Positions 1 to 5,887 of a DNA stretch of 5,887 nt are shown piece by piece. How positions within the stretch are numbered: the stretch's first letter is position 1; each line of letters begins with the position of its first letter. This DNA comes from Bacteroidota bacterium (GTDB taxonomy: Bacteria > Bacteroidota > Ignavibacteria > UBA10030 > F1-140-MAGs086), in assembly GCA_005792205.1 (NCBI GenBank), contig SXSO01000096.1:1-5887 (forward strand), written 5' to 3'. The translations under genes were made by a program, and so were the position numbers. The notes beneath the pieces are model-generated. The model ran no database searches. It saw nothing but the letters and a program-made list of their open reading frames with translations, and had not been told where the DNA came from.

Positions 1-2
1 AC

Positions 3-842
3 TCTATTGAATTTAATCCTGAAAAAATTGAAACATTGCGAAATAGATTAGGTGAAATTTCAATGCTCAAAAAAAAATATGGACTTACAATTGAAAAAGT
101 TTTAGAAAAAAAATTTGAATTAGAAAATGAAATTTCATTTGGAAAAAATTTTGAAACGGAAATAAATAAATTGAAAAATGCAATTGAAAGTAAAAGAAAA
201 ATTTTAGAAAAACAATCAATAGCAATAAATGAAAAACGAATTTCATCGGCAAATAAATTAGATAAAGAAATTGAAAAGAAATTGAAAGAACTTGGAATTC
301 AATCTCCAACATTTCAAACAAAAATTTTTCAAGATGAAATTATCAACGATGAACTTTTCGCGAAATATCAAAATAAAAAAATCGCTTTAAATACAAATGG
401 AATTGATAAAGTAGAGTTTTTTATTTCTACAAACAAAGGAGAATTTCCAAAACCTTTAATTGATGTTGCCTCTGGTGGAGAAATTTCTCGCATAATGCTT
501 TCGCTTAAATCAATTCTTGCGTCATCAGATAAAATTCCAACACTTGTATTTGATGAAATAGATGTTGGAATAAGTGGACGAATTGCTCAATCTGTTGGAA
601 AATGTTTGAAGGAACTTTCAACTCATCATCAAATAATTTCAATTACACATCTTCCCCAAATTGCTGCTTTTTCTGATTCACATTTTGTTGTTGAAAAAAC
701 TGAAATAAAAAATTCTACAACAAGTAAAATAAAAATTTTAAATCAAAAAGAAAAAATTTCTGAAATCGCAAAACTTTTAAGTGGAGAAAAAATTTCAAAA
801 GAAAGTTTTGAAATGGCAAAACAACTCATTAACAATTCATGA
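3..842 (+). CDS. recN: DNA repair protein RecN, C-terminal half (5' end outside window)
   Basis: RecN is an SMC-like cytoplasmic ATPase that acts early in recombinational repair of double-strand breaks. The frame is open from the left edge, and 279 codons precede the TGA at 840-842. A complete RecN is about 550-570 residues, so the N-terminal Walker A half is missing. The TTG at 36 is an internal Leu codon, not the start. Visible parts, in order: the end of the coiled coil with the RecN-typical LKKKYG (nt 69-86), then a long Lys/Glu-rich helical stretch to about nt 290. Next come the ABC signature ASGGEISRIMLSLK (SGGE at nt 471-482), Walker B LVFDEIDVGISG (Asp-Glu at nt 552-557) and the H-loop ITHLPQIAAFSD (His at nt 648-650). 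All catalytic motifs expected in this half are intact. dcd follows after 55 bases on the same strand. The family assignment is firm. Confidence 0.96.
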   Translation, partial: SIEFNPEKIETLRNRLGEISMLKKKYGLTIEKVLEKKFELENEISFGKNFETEINKLKNAIESKRKILEKQSIAINEKRISSANKLDKEIEKKLKELGIQSPTFQTKIFQDEIINDELFAKYQNKKIALNTNGIDKVEFFISTNKGEFPKPLIDVASGGEISRIMLSLKSILASSDKIPTLVFDEIDVGISGRIAQSVGKCLKELSTHHQIISITHLPQIAAFSDSHFVVEKTEIKNSTTSKIKILNQKEKISEIAKLLSGEKISKESFEMAKQLINNS

Positions 843-872
843 ATTTCTTTTTTTTAAGAAAACTCTTCTTCG

Positions 873-880
873 TAAATTTG
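873..880 (+). promoter_or_regulatory. Possible Bacteroidetes-type -7 promoter box upstream of dcd
   Basis: TAAATTTG in the recN-dcd gap matches the Bacteroidetes -7 consensus TAnnTTTG and ends 17 bases before the dcd ATG. The expected -33 TTTG is absent; the region about 20 bases upstream is only a T run (848-855). In such AT-rich DNA the match could be chance, so this is a weak call. If real, it would give dcd a very short leader and separate its transcription from recN. Confidence 0.22.
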
Positions 881-897
881 AGCACAATTTTTATTAA

Positions 898-1437
898 ATG
901 ATTCTTTCTGATTCTCAAATTTTACAAAAAGTAGAAAACGGTTCAATCGTTATAAAACCATTTCGCAGAAGTTGTTTAGGGGCAAATAGTTACGATGTTC
1001 ATCTTGGAAAATTTATTTCTCTTTACAACGATGAAATTTTGGACGCAAAAGTTCATAATAAAATTCACACATTTGAAATTCCAAAAGATGGATACATACT
1101 TGTTCCGTCAAAATTGTATTTGGGTGTAACTGAAGAATATACCGAAACTCACAAACACGTTCCATTTCTTGAAGGAAAAAGTAGTATTGGAAGATTAGGA
1201 ATTGATATTCACGCAACTGCAGGAAAAGGTGATGTTGGGTTTTGTAATACTTGGACATTGGAAATTTCTGTTAAACAACCCGTGAAAATTTATGCGGGAA
1301 TGCCAATTGGACAATTAATTTTTTTTGAAATAAGTGGAAAAATTTTAACTCAATATTTCCAAAAAAAATCTGCAAAGTATAATAAGAAAACTATAAAACC
1401 AATTGAATCAATGATGTGGAAAAATTTTAAAAAATAA
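898..1437 (+). CDS. dcd: dCTP deaminase, Bacteroidetes-type
   Basis: It deaminates dCTP to dUTP in the cytoplasm, feeding dTMP synthesis; the family forms homotrimers. The protein is 179 residues, slightly shorter than the 193-residue E. coli enzyme. Visible motifs: GANSYDVHLG at 28-37; EGKSSIGRLGI at 92-102, whose Ser95 and Arg99 align with E. coli Ser111 and Arg115; HATAG at 105-109 with Asp112 downstream; and TLEIS at 120-124, whose Glu122 aligns with the catalytic Glu138. The C-terminal nucleotide-covering tail has AKYN (159-162) and the ending ESMMWKN. The usual IDPG after TAG is replaced by GDVG, as I recall in Bacteroidetes homologues. EGKSS.GRLG and TAG also resemble the bifunctional mycobacterial dCTP deaminase:dUTPase, so added dUTPase activity is possible but unproven. 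The ATG at 898 gives the canonical MILSD start. No Shine-Dalgarno is present; the leader is A/T-rich. Confidence 0.95.
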   Translation: MILSDSQILQKVENGSIVIKPFRRSCLGANSYDVHLGKFISLYNDEILDAKVHNKIHTFEIPKDGYILVPSKLYLGVTEEYTETHKHVPFLEGKSSIGRLGIDIHATAGKGDVGFCNTWTLEISVKQPVKIYAGMPIGQLIFFEISGKILTQYFQKKSAKYNKKTIKPIESMMWKNFKK

Positions 1438-1463
1438 TTTCTAAATTTTAAAATACTAAACTA

Positions 1464-1814
1464 ATGAAATACACAAAACTATATAATGAAACAACAAACC
1501 TATGTTCTTGTGGAAAATGTGGTAAAGAAATTGAACTTAAGGCAACTGAATGTTCTTATTGTCGTGCTAATTTTTTAAGTAATTCACTTGAATTTTCTTC
1601 GGAGACACCACTTCCGATTCGTGTTCTAAAAATTTTTGCTTACATAGATTTAATAGTTGGAATAATAGCGGGTCTTTTTACAATAAAAGAAAACGGGATA
1701 CTTGGCCTTGCTTTTATTTTACAAGGAATTTTAATTTGCTCTCTATTTTTAGTTATTGCTTTAATTGCTGAAAATATAATCGAAATACGAAAAAACACAA
1801 CACAAAAAAAATAA
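1464..1814 (+). CDS. Small zinc-ribbon protein with two predicted membrane helices, function unknown
   Basis: I do not recognise this 116-residue protein as a named family. Residues 14-33 hold CSCGKCG followed by CSYC. Cys16/Cys19 and Cys30/Cys33 would form a compact four-Cys zinc ribbon, with Cys14 as a possible extra or alternative ligand. Residues about 54-74 and 79-101 are strongly hydrophobic and separated by a short KENG turn, which predicts two membrane helices in a hairpin. The tail (from about 107) is basic, with Arg and several Lys. There is no signal peptide, and the zinc ribbon probably faces the cytoplasm together with the basic tail. The gene lies 26 bases after dcd and 5 bases before the exported peptidase, so it is probably co-transcribed and may be translationally coupled to the peptidase. 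The frame is real: clean Cys spacing, codon use like its neighbours, and a tight fit between genes. A role in regulating or assembling envelope proteins is only a guess. Confidence 0.8.
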   Translation: MKYTKLYNETTNLCSCGKCGKEIELKATECSYCRANFLSNSLEFSSETPLPIRVLKIFAYIDLIVGIIAGLFTIKENGILGLAFILQGILICSLFLVIALIAENIIEIRKNTTQKK

Positions 1815-1819
1815 TAACT

Positions 1820-3874
1820 ATGCTACATAAACTCAAACTTTTCATTTTAATTATATCCTCTTTCACTTCAATATTAACATACTCGCAAACAAAACGAGTT
1901 ATGGAAATTGATGATTTATTCAAAACAAAAAAAGTTAGCGATGCTCAAATTTCTCCCGATGGAAAATTTGTTGCATTTGTTATCGCTGTTGTAAATAAAG
2001 ATGCAAATAATTCAAACAGTGATATTTGGCTCATGAAATCAGATGGAAGCGAAATGCGACAAATTACATTTTCTCCAAAAAGTGATAACAATCCTCGTTG
2101 GTCAAATGATGGAAAATATATTTCATTTGTTTCAACGAGAAATGGAACTTCACAAATTTATTTATTGGATATAATAAATGGTGGGGAAGCAAAACAAATT
2201 ACACATATTTCAACGGGAGCAAGTCAGCAAAAATTTTCTCCTGATGGAAAATATATTTCATTTATTTCATCTGTTTATCCAGAATTTTCAAATCTTCCAT
2301 TTAAAGAAAGTGATAAAAAAAATTTAGAAAAAGATGAAGCAAAAGAAAAAAACAAAGTTAAAGCAATGCTTTTTGACCAACTTTTATACCGTCATTGGGA
2401 TGAATGGACAGAATTTAAACGAATGCATATTTTCATTCAAACAATTGAAAATGGAGAAGTAAAAAACTTAACTCCCGGAAATCGCGATGCGATTCCAAAC
2501 TCATCTACATTTTCATCAGGAGATGATTATGATTGGTCTCCCGATGGAAAAGAAATTGCTTATACAGCAACTCCTGAAAATGTTCACGAAGAATCGTGGA
2601 GTACAAATCATGATATTTATATTGTAAATATTGAAACAGAAAAAAGAAAAAATATAACTGAAAAAAATCTCGCTGCTGATGGCTCTCCAAAATATTCTAA
2701 CGATGGAAAATATATTGCATATCGTTCACAACGAACTCCAAAATTTGAAGCAGATAAATGGGAATTATTTTTGTATGATAGAAAAAATAACTCAACGAAA
2801 AGTATCACTGAAAATTTAGATTATTCATTCGGCGGATTTATTTGGAAAAATGAAAGTTTAATTACAACTGCTGAAGAAAAAGCAGAAGAATTTATTTGGA
2901 AAATTTCAATTGATGGAAAACTTGAAAAAATTACAAATGATGGAACAAGTGTACAATTTTCAATTTCAAATAATGGAACAATTGCATTCACAAAAGCAAC
3001 AATGATGCGACCAAATGAAGTTTTCATAATTCAATTGGATAAAAAAAATGAGAAAAAAGTTTCTAACATAAATGATGAAATTTTTTCCAATATTGAAATG
3101 AATGCTCCAGAAAAAATTTGGTTTGATGGTGCAAAAGTAAAAAATCAAATGTGGTTAATTAAACCACCAATGTTTGACGCAAATAAAAAATATCCACTTG
3201 TATATCTTGTTCACGGAGGACCACAAGGAGCGTGGATGAATGGTTGGTCATATCGTTGGAATCCTGAACTTTGGGCTGCACAAGGATATGTTGTCGTTTG
3301 TCCAAATCCAACGGGAAGTACAGGATTTGGACAACAATTTACAAATGATATTTCACACGATTGGGGAGGAAATGTATTTGTAGATTTAATGAAAGGTTTG
3401 GATTATATCACAAAAAATTATTCTTTCATTGACACAACTAATATGGCAGCAGCAGGAGCAAGTTACGGTGGTTATATGATGAATTGGTTCAATGGACACA
3501 CAACACGATTTAAAACACTTGTAACTCACTGTGGTGTTTATAATTTTTTCTCAATGTATGGAACAACAGAAGAAGTTTGGTTTGATGAATGGGAACACGG
3601 TGGAACTCCGTGGGATAAGAAAAAAGAATATGAAAAATTCTCTCCACACACTTATGCAAAAAATTTTAAAACTCCAACTTTTATAATTCATAATGCACTT
3701 GATTTTAGAGTTCCGTTCTCTGAAGGAATGCAATTATTCACTGCATTACAAAGACAAAATATTCCATCAAAACTTCTCTACTTTCCTGATGAAGGACATT
3801 GGGTTTTAAAACCTCAAAATTCAGAACTTTGGCACAAAGAAGTTTTTAAATGGATAAAAAATTACATAAAATAG
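1820..3874 (+). CDS. Exported S9 family serine peptidase, dipeptidyl peptidase 5-like
   Basis: A prolyl-oligopeptidase-family (S9) peptidase that probably removes dipeptides from oligopeptides in the periplasm. Its 684 residues match Porphyromonas gingivalis DPP5 in length. Residues 1-22 form a Sec signal peptide (Lys-rich start, hydrophobic 8-19) with likely cleavage at TYS|Q; there is no lipobox Cys. Residues about 28-425 are a beta-propeller with PD40/WD40-like repeats of the form SPDGK.I.F near 45, 95, 140, 240 and 293. The RHWDEW segment at 191-196 is typical of this subfamily. The C-terminal alpha/beta hydrolase domain has HGGPQG (465-470, oxyanion side), the nucleophile Ser548 in GASYGGY, Asp628 in LDFRVP and His660 in DEGHWVLKPQN, so the triad is complete. 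The chain ends at the catalytic domain, with no visible type IX secretion tail. Family and export are firm. The DPP5 specificity, cleaving after Ala or hydrophobic residues, is inferred; an acylaminoacyl-peptidase-like activity is the alternative. Confidence 0.93.
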   Translation: MLHKLKLFILIISSFTSILTYSQTKRVMEIDDLFKTKKVSDAQISPDGKFVAFVIAVVNKDANNSNSDIWLMKSDGSEMRQITFSPKSDNNPRWSNDGKYISFVSTRNGTSQIYLLDIINGGEAKQITHISTGASQQKFSPDGKYISFISSVYPEFSNLPFKESDKKNLEKDEAKEKNKVKAMLFDQLLYRHWDEWTEFKRMHIFIQTIENGEVKNLTPGNRDAIPNSSTFSSGDDYDWSPDGKEIAYTATPENVHEESWSTNHDIYIVNIETEKRKNITEKNLAADGSPKYSNDGKYIAYRSQRTPKFEADKWELFLYDRKNNSTKSITENLDYSFGGFIWKNESLITTAEEKAEEFIWKISIDGKLEKITNDGTSVQFSISNNGTIAFTKATMMRPNEVFIIQLDKKNEKKVSNINDEIFSNIEMNAPEKIWFDGAKVKNQMWLIKPPMFDANKKYPLVYLVHGGPQGAWMNGWSYRWNPELWAAQGYVVVCPNPTGSTGFGQQFTNDISHDWGGNVFVDLMKGLDYITKNYSFIDTTNMAAAGASYGGYMMNWFNGHTTRFKTLVTHCGVYNFFSMYGTTEEVWFDEWEHGGTPWDKKKEYEKFSPHTYAKNFKTPTFIIHNALDFRVPFSEGMQLFTALQRQNIPSKLLYFPDEGHWVLKPQNSELWHKEVFKWIKNYIK

Positions 3875-3890
3875 TTTTTTAAAAAATAAA

Positions 3891-5672
3891 ATGGATATAT
3901 CATACATAAAAAATCAAAAATTATTAAACTGGATAAACGAAATAAAAGAACTTTGCAACCCAAACTCAATTTACGTTTGCGATGGTTCACAAGAAGAATA
4001 TAATAATATAACTCAACAACTTGTAGATTCAGGAACATTTATAAAACTAAATGAAAATAAAAAACTAAATAGTTTTTATTGTGTTTCTAGTCCAGATGAT
4101 GTTGCTCGCGTTGAAGATAGAACTTTCATTTGTTCTAAAAACCAAATTGATGCTGGTCCAATAAACAATTGGATGGAACCAACTGAAATGAAAATTCTGC
4201 TTAAAGGACTTTTCAAAAATTCAATGATAGGAAGAACAATGTATGTAATTCCTTTTAGTATGGGACCAATTGGTTCTAAAATTTCCCATATTGGAGTACA
4301 ACTTACTGATTCTCCATATGTTGTTGCTAATATGAAAATAATGACACGAATTGGAAAAAATGTCTTGGATATTTTGGATAACGATTTTGTTCCTTGTTTG
4401 CATTCAGTAGGATTTCCTTTGACAAATGGAACAAAAGATGTAAGTTGGCCGTGTAATAAAACAAAATATATTGTACATTTTCCTGAAGAAAAAAGTATTT
4501 GGTCATTTGGAAGCGGATACGGTGGAAATGCTTTGCTTGGAAAAAAATGTTTTGCATTAAGAATTGCATCAGTTATGGCAAAAGAAAATAGTTGGCTTGC
4601 AGAACATATGTTGATTGTAGGAATTACATCTCCAGAAGGAAAGAAAAAATATATTGCAGCAGCATTTCCAAGTGCTTGTGGAAAAACAAATCTTGCAATG
4701 CTTCAACCAACACTTCCTGGATGGAAAGTCGAAACAGTTGGCGATGATATTGCGTGGATGAAAATTGGAAATGATGGACGATTATATGCAATAAATCCTG
4801 AAGCGGGATTTTTTGGAGTTGCTCCCGGAACTTCATATAAAACAAACTATAATGCTATGAAATCATTGGAAAAAAATTCAATTTTTACAAATGTTGCATT
4901 AACTGATGATGGAAATATTTGGTGGGAAAAAATGACTGATCACATTCCAGAACATTTAACAGATTGGAAAAAAAGAAGTTGGACAAATGATTCTCAAGAA
5001 CCATCTTCACATCCAAATTCTCGTTTTACAGCACCAGCAAATCAATGCCCAACAATTGACGTAAATTGGGAAAATCCAAACGGAGTTCCAATTGATGCAA
5101 TTTTATTCGGTGGAAGAAGAGCAACTGTTGTTCCACTTGTAACAGAAGCATTGAATTGGCAACATGGAGTTTTTCTTGGTTCATCAGTTTCATCTGAAAC
5201 AACAGCAGCAGCAGTTGGTGCAGTTGGACAATTGAGAAGAGATCCATTTGCGATGCTTCCTTTTTGTGGATACAATATGGGAGATTATTTTAAACATTGG
5301 ATTGAAATGGGAAAAAAAATAAAACATCCTCCAAAAATATATTATGTGAATTGGTTTCGTAAAGATAAAGATGGAAATTTTATTTGGAATGGTTATGGAG
5401 ATAATATTCGTGTTTTGAAATGGATATTCGAGAGAATTGATGAGAAAGTTGAAGCAAATGAAACACCAATTGGAAAAATTCCCCATTTAAAAGATTTGGA
5501 CATAAGTGATTTAAATCTGTCAAAAGAAAACTTGGAAAAACTTTTTGAAATTGACAAAAACGCTTATTTAAAAGATGTTGAAAGCATTAAAGAATATTAC
5601 AAAAAGTTTGGAGAAAAATTACCAAATGAACTTCTTCAAGAAGTTGATGAATTAGAAAAAAAATTGAAGTGA
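3891..5672 (+). CDS. pckG: Phosphoenolpyruvate carboxykinase (GTP)
   Basis: It interconverts oxaloacetate plus GTP with PEP, CO2 and GDP, the entry step of gluconeogenesis, in the cytoplasm with Mn2+/Mg2+. The 593 residues are close to the usual 590-620 of the GTP class. Motifs in order: substrate-binding ARVEDRTF (72-79, Arg73); GYGGNALLGKK (209-219, Lys218 as metal ligand); AEHM with metal-ligand His239; P-loop FPSACGKTNLAM (259-270, Lys265, Thr266 and the GTP-class active Cys263); kinase-2 VGDDIAWM (283-290, Asp285/Asp286); NSRF (376-379); FGGRR (406-410); and the mobile lid SSVSSETTAAA (431-441). FCGYNMGDYFKHW and NWFR (487-490) contribute to the guanine pocket. SACGKTN rather than the ATP-class P-loop fixes the nucleotide class. 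All key residues are present. It starts 16 bases after the peptidase, with no Shine-Dalgarno. Its last codons overlap the next gene by four bases. Confidence 0.97.
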   Translation: MDISYIKNQKLLNWINEIKELCNPNSIYVCDGSQEEYNNITQQLVDSGTFIKLNENKKLNSFYCVSSPDDVARVEDRTFICSKNQIDAGPINNWMEPTEMKILLKGLFKNSMIGRTMYVIPFSMGPIGSKISHIGVQLTDSPYVVANMKIMTRIGKNVLDILDNDFVPCLHSVGFPLTNGTKDVSWPCNKTKYIVHFPEEKSIWSFGSGYGGNALLGKKCFALRIASVMAKENSWLAEHMLIVGITSPEGKKKYIAAAFPSACGKTNLAMLQPTLPGWKVETVGDDIAWMKIGNDGRLYAINPEAGFFGVAPGTSYKTNYNAMKSLEKNSIFTNVALTDDGNIWWEKMTDHIPEHLTDWKKRSWTNDSQEPSSHPNSRFTAPANQCPTIDVNWENPNGVPIDAILFGGRRATVVPLVTEALNWQHGVFLGSSVSSETTAAAVGAVGQLRRDPFAMLPFCGYNMGDYFKHWIEMGKKIKHPPKIYYVNWFRKDKDGNFIWNGYGDNIRVLKWIFERIDEKVEANETPIGKIPHLKDLDISDLNLSKENLEKLFEIDKNAYLKDVESIKEYYKKFGEKLPNELLQEVDELEKKLK

Positions 5673-5887
5673 ATCTTTTCTATGAAGTTCTAATAAATAA
5701 TAAAAAAGAAAGTTTTCCTGCAATAATTTTTCTTCACGGAAGAGGTGCAAACGAATATGATTTACTTTCACTTTCAGATTTTTTGGGAAATAGTTTTAAT
5801 TACTTTAGTATTCGCGCACCTTTTCCATTTGATTTTGGCGGTTACACGTGGTATGAAATTTTAGATGAAACTGGAAAACCAAATGAA
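5669..5887 (+). CDS. Phospholipase/carboxylesterase-type alpha/beta hydrolase, N-terminal part (3' end outside window)
   Basis: A cytoplasmic serine esterase of the phospholipase/carboxylesterase (dienelactone hydrolase-like) group is likely; the substrate cannot be read from this fragment. Seventy-three codons are visible, running open to the right edge. FPAIIFLHGRGANEYDLL (16-33) is the first core strand plus the oxyanion-hole HGRGAN motif typical of the group. IRAPFPFDFGGYTWYEI (48-64) matches the family's segment ending in GGY.WY. The Ser-Asp-His triad would lie beyond the window. The start is taken as GTG at 5669-5671, overlapping the pckG TGA as GTGA. The frame is closed by a stop at 5648-5650, and GTG is the only standard start before the first core strand. 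An ATG at 5682 is out of frame and stops after three codons. The overlap suggests coupling to pckG translation. Absence of an upstream signal peptide is consistent with a cytoplasmic enzyme. Confidence 0.86.
   Translation, partial: MNLFYEVLINNKKESFPAIIFLHGRGANEYDLLSLSDFLGNSFNYFSIRAPFPFDFGGYTWYEILDETGKPNE

Noticed and set aside
36..38. TTG at 36 as the start of a short gene
   Set aside because: The same frame is open to the window edge and the upstream residues continue the RecN coiled coil, so this is an internal Leu codon of a gene cut by the edge.
844..861. Inverted repeat TTTCTT...AAGAAA after recN, as a terminator
   Set aside because: The stem is six pairs with one G-C pair and a T-only loop. 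It is too weak to call and expected by chance at this base composition.
1445..1454. Palindrome ATTTTAAAAT between dcd and the zinc-ribbon gene
   Set aside because: Ten A/T bases forming a palindrome is expected by chance in this sequence, and no second copy was seen at other gene starts.
2305..2370. Lys/Glu-rich stretch in the S9 peptidase propeller (residues about 162-183) as an unusual insertion
   Set aside because: DPP5-like relatives have a charged, variable segment before the RHWD.W motif at this position, so it is ordinary for the family.
1949..2722. Recurring near-identical DNA around GATGGAAAATATAT as a repeat array
   Set aside because: The copies encode the SPDGKYI motif of successive propeller blades in one protein. 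They are protein-level repeats with uneven spacing.
3875..3886. Perfect palindrome TTTTTTAAAAAA between the peptidase and pckG
   Set aside because: It is pure A/T with no loop or GC stem, so neither a terminator nor a convincing operator. Such runs are common here.
5042..5486. Antisense open frames under pckG (and others under the peptidase)
   Set aside because: They are low-complexity, Phe/Leu/Ile-rich mirror translations of A-rich coding DNA, show no domain motifs, and lie wholly within well-supported genes.

Overview
The window is a compact, AT-rich stretch (roughly 30% GC, estimated by eye) with every gene on the + strand. Three features suggest the Bacteroidetes/Chlorobi/Ignavibacteria group. 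There are no Shine-Dalgarno sequences, only A/T-rich leaders. The dCTP deaminase is a close match to the form I recall from Bacteroidetes. A secreted DPP5-like S9 peptidase carries a signal peptide ending in ..YS|Q. The GTP-type PEP carboxykinase fits too. The lineage is inferred from these traits, not from a marker gene.

Layout, left to right: (1) the C-terminal half of recN (DNA repair ATPase), cut by the left edge; (2) a 55-base gap with a possible Bacteroidetes-type -7 box; (3) dcd, dCTP deaminase; (4) a 116-residue protein with an N-terminal zinc ribbon and two predicted membrane helices, not recognised; (5) a 684-residue exported S9 prolyl-oligopeptidase-family peptidase, most like dipeptidyl peptidase 5; (6) pckG, GTP-dependent PEP carboxykinase, 593 residues; (7) the N-terminal 73 residues of a phospholipase/carboxylesterase-type alpha/beta hydrolase. 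The last gene starts at a GTG overlapping the pckG stop by four bases and is cut by the right edge.

Gaps between genes are 55, 26, 5, 16 and -4 bases. None contains a convincing GC-rich terminator, so at least dcd through the hydrolase could be one transcript. The functions do not form one obvious pathway: recN and dcd concern DNA integrity and the dNTP pool, the S9 peptidase and zinc-ribbon protein concern the cell envelope, and pckG is central carbon metabolism. This looks like a housekeeping neighbourhood of a streamlined chromosome.

I saw no mobile elements, CRISPR arrays, tRNA or rRNA genes, long repeats or phage genes, and no convincing new multi-gene system. The points most worth a second look are the unassigned zinc-ribbon membrane protein and the GTG-started gene at the right edge.
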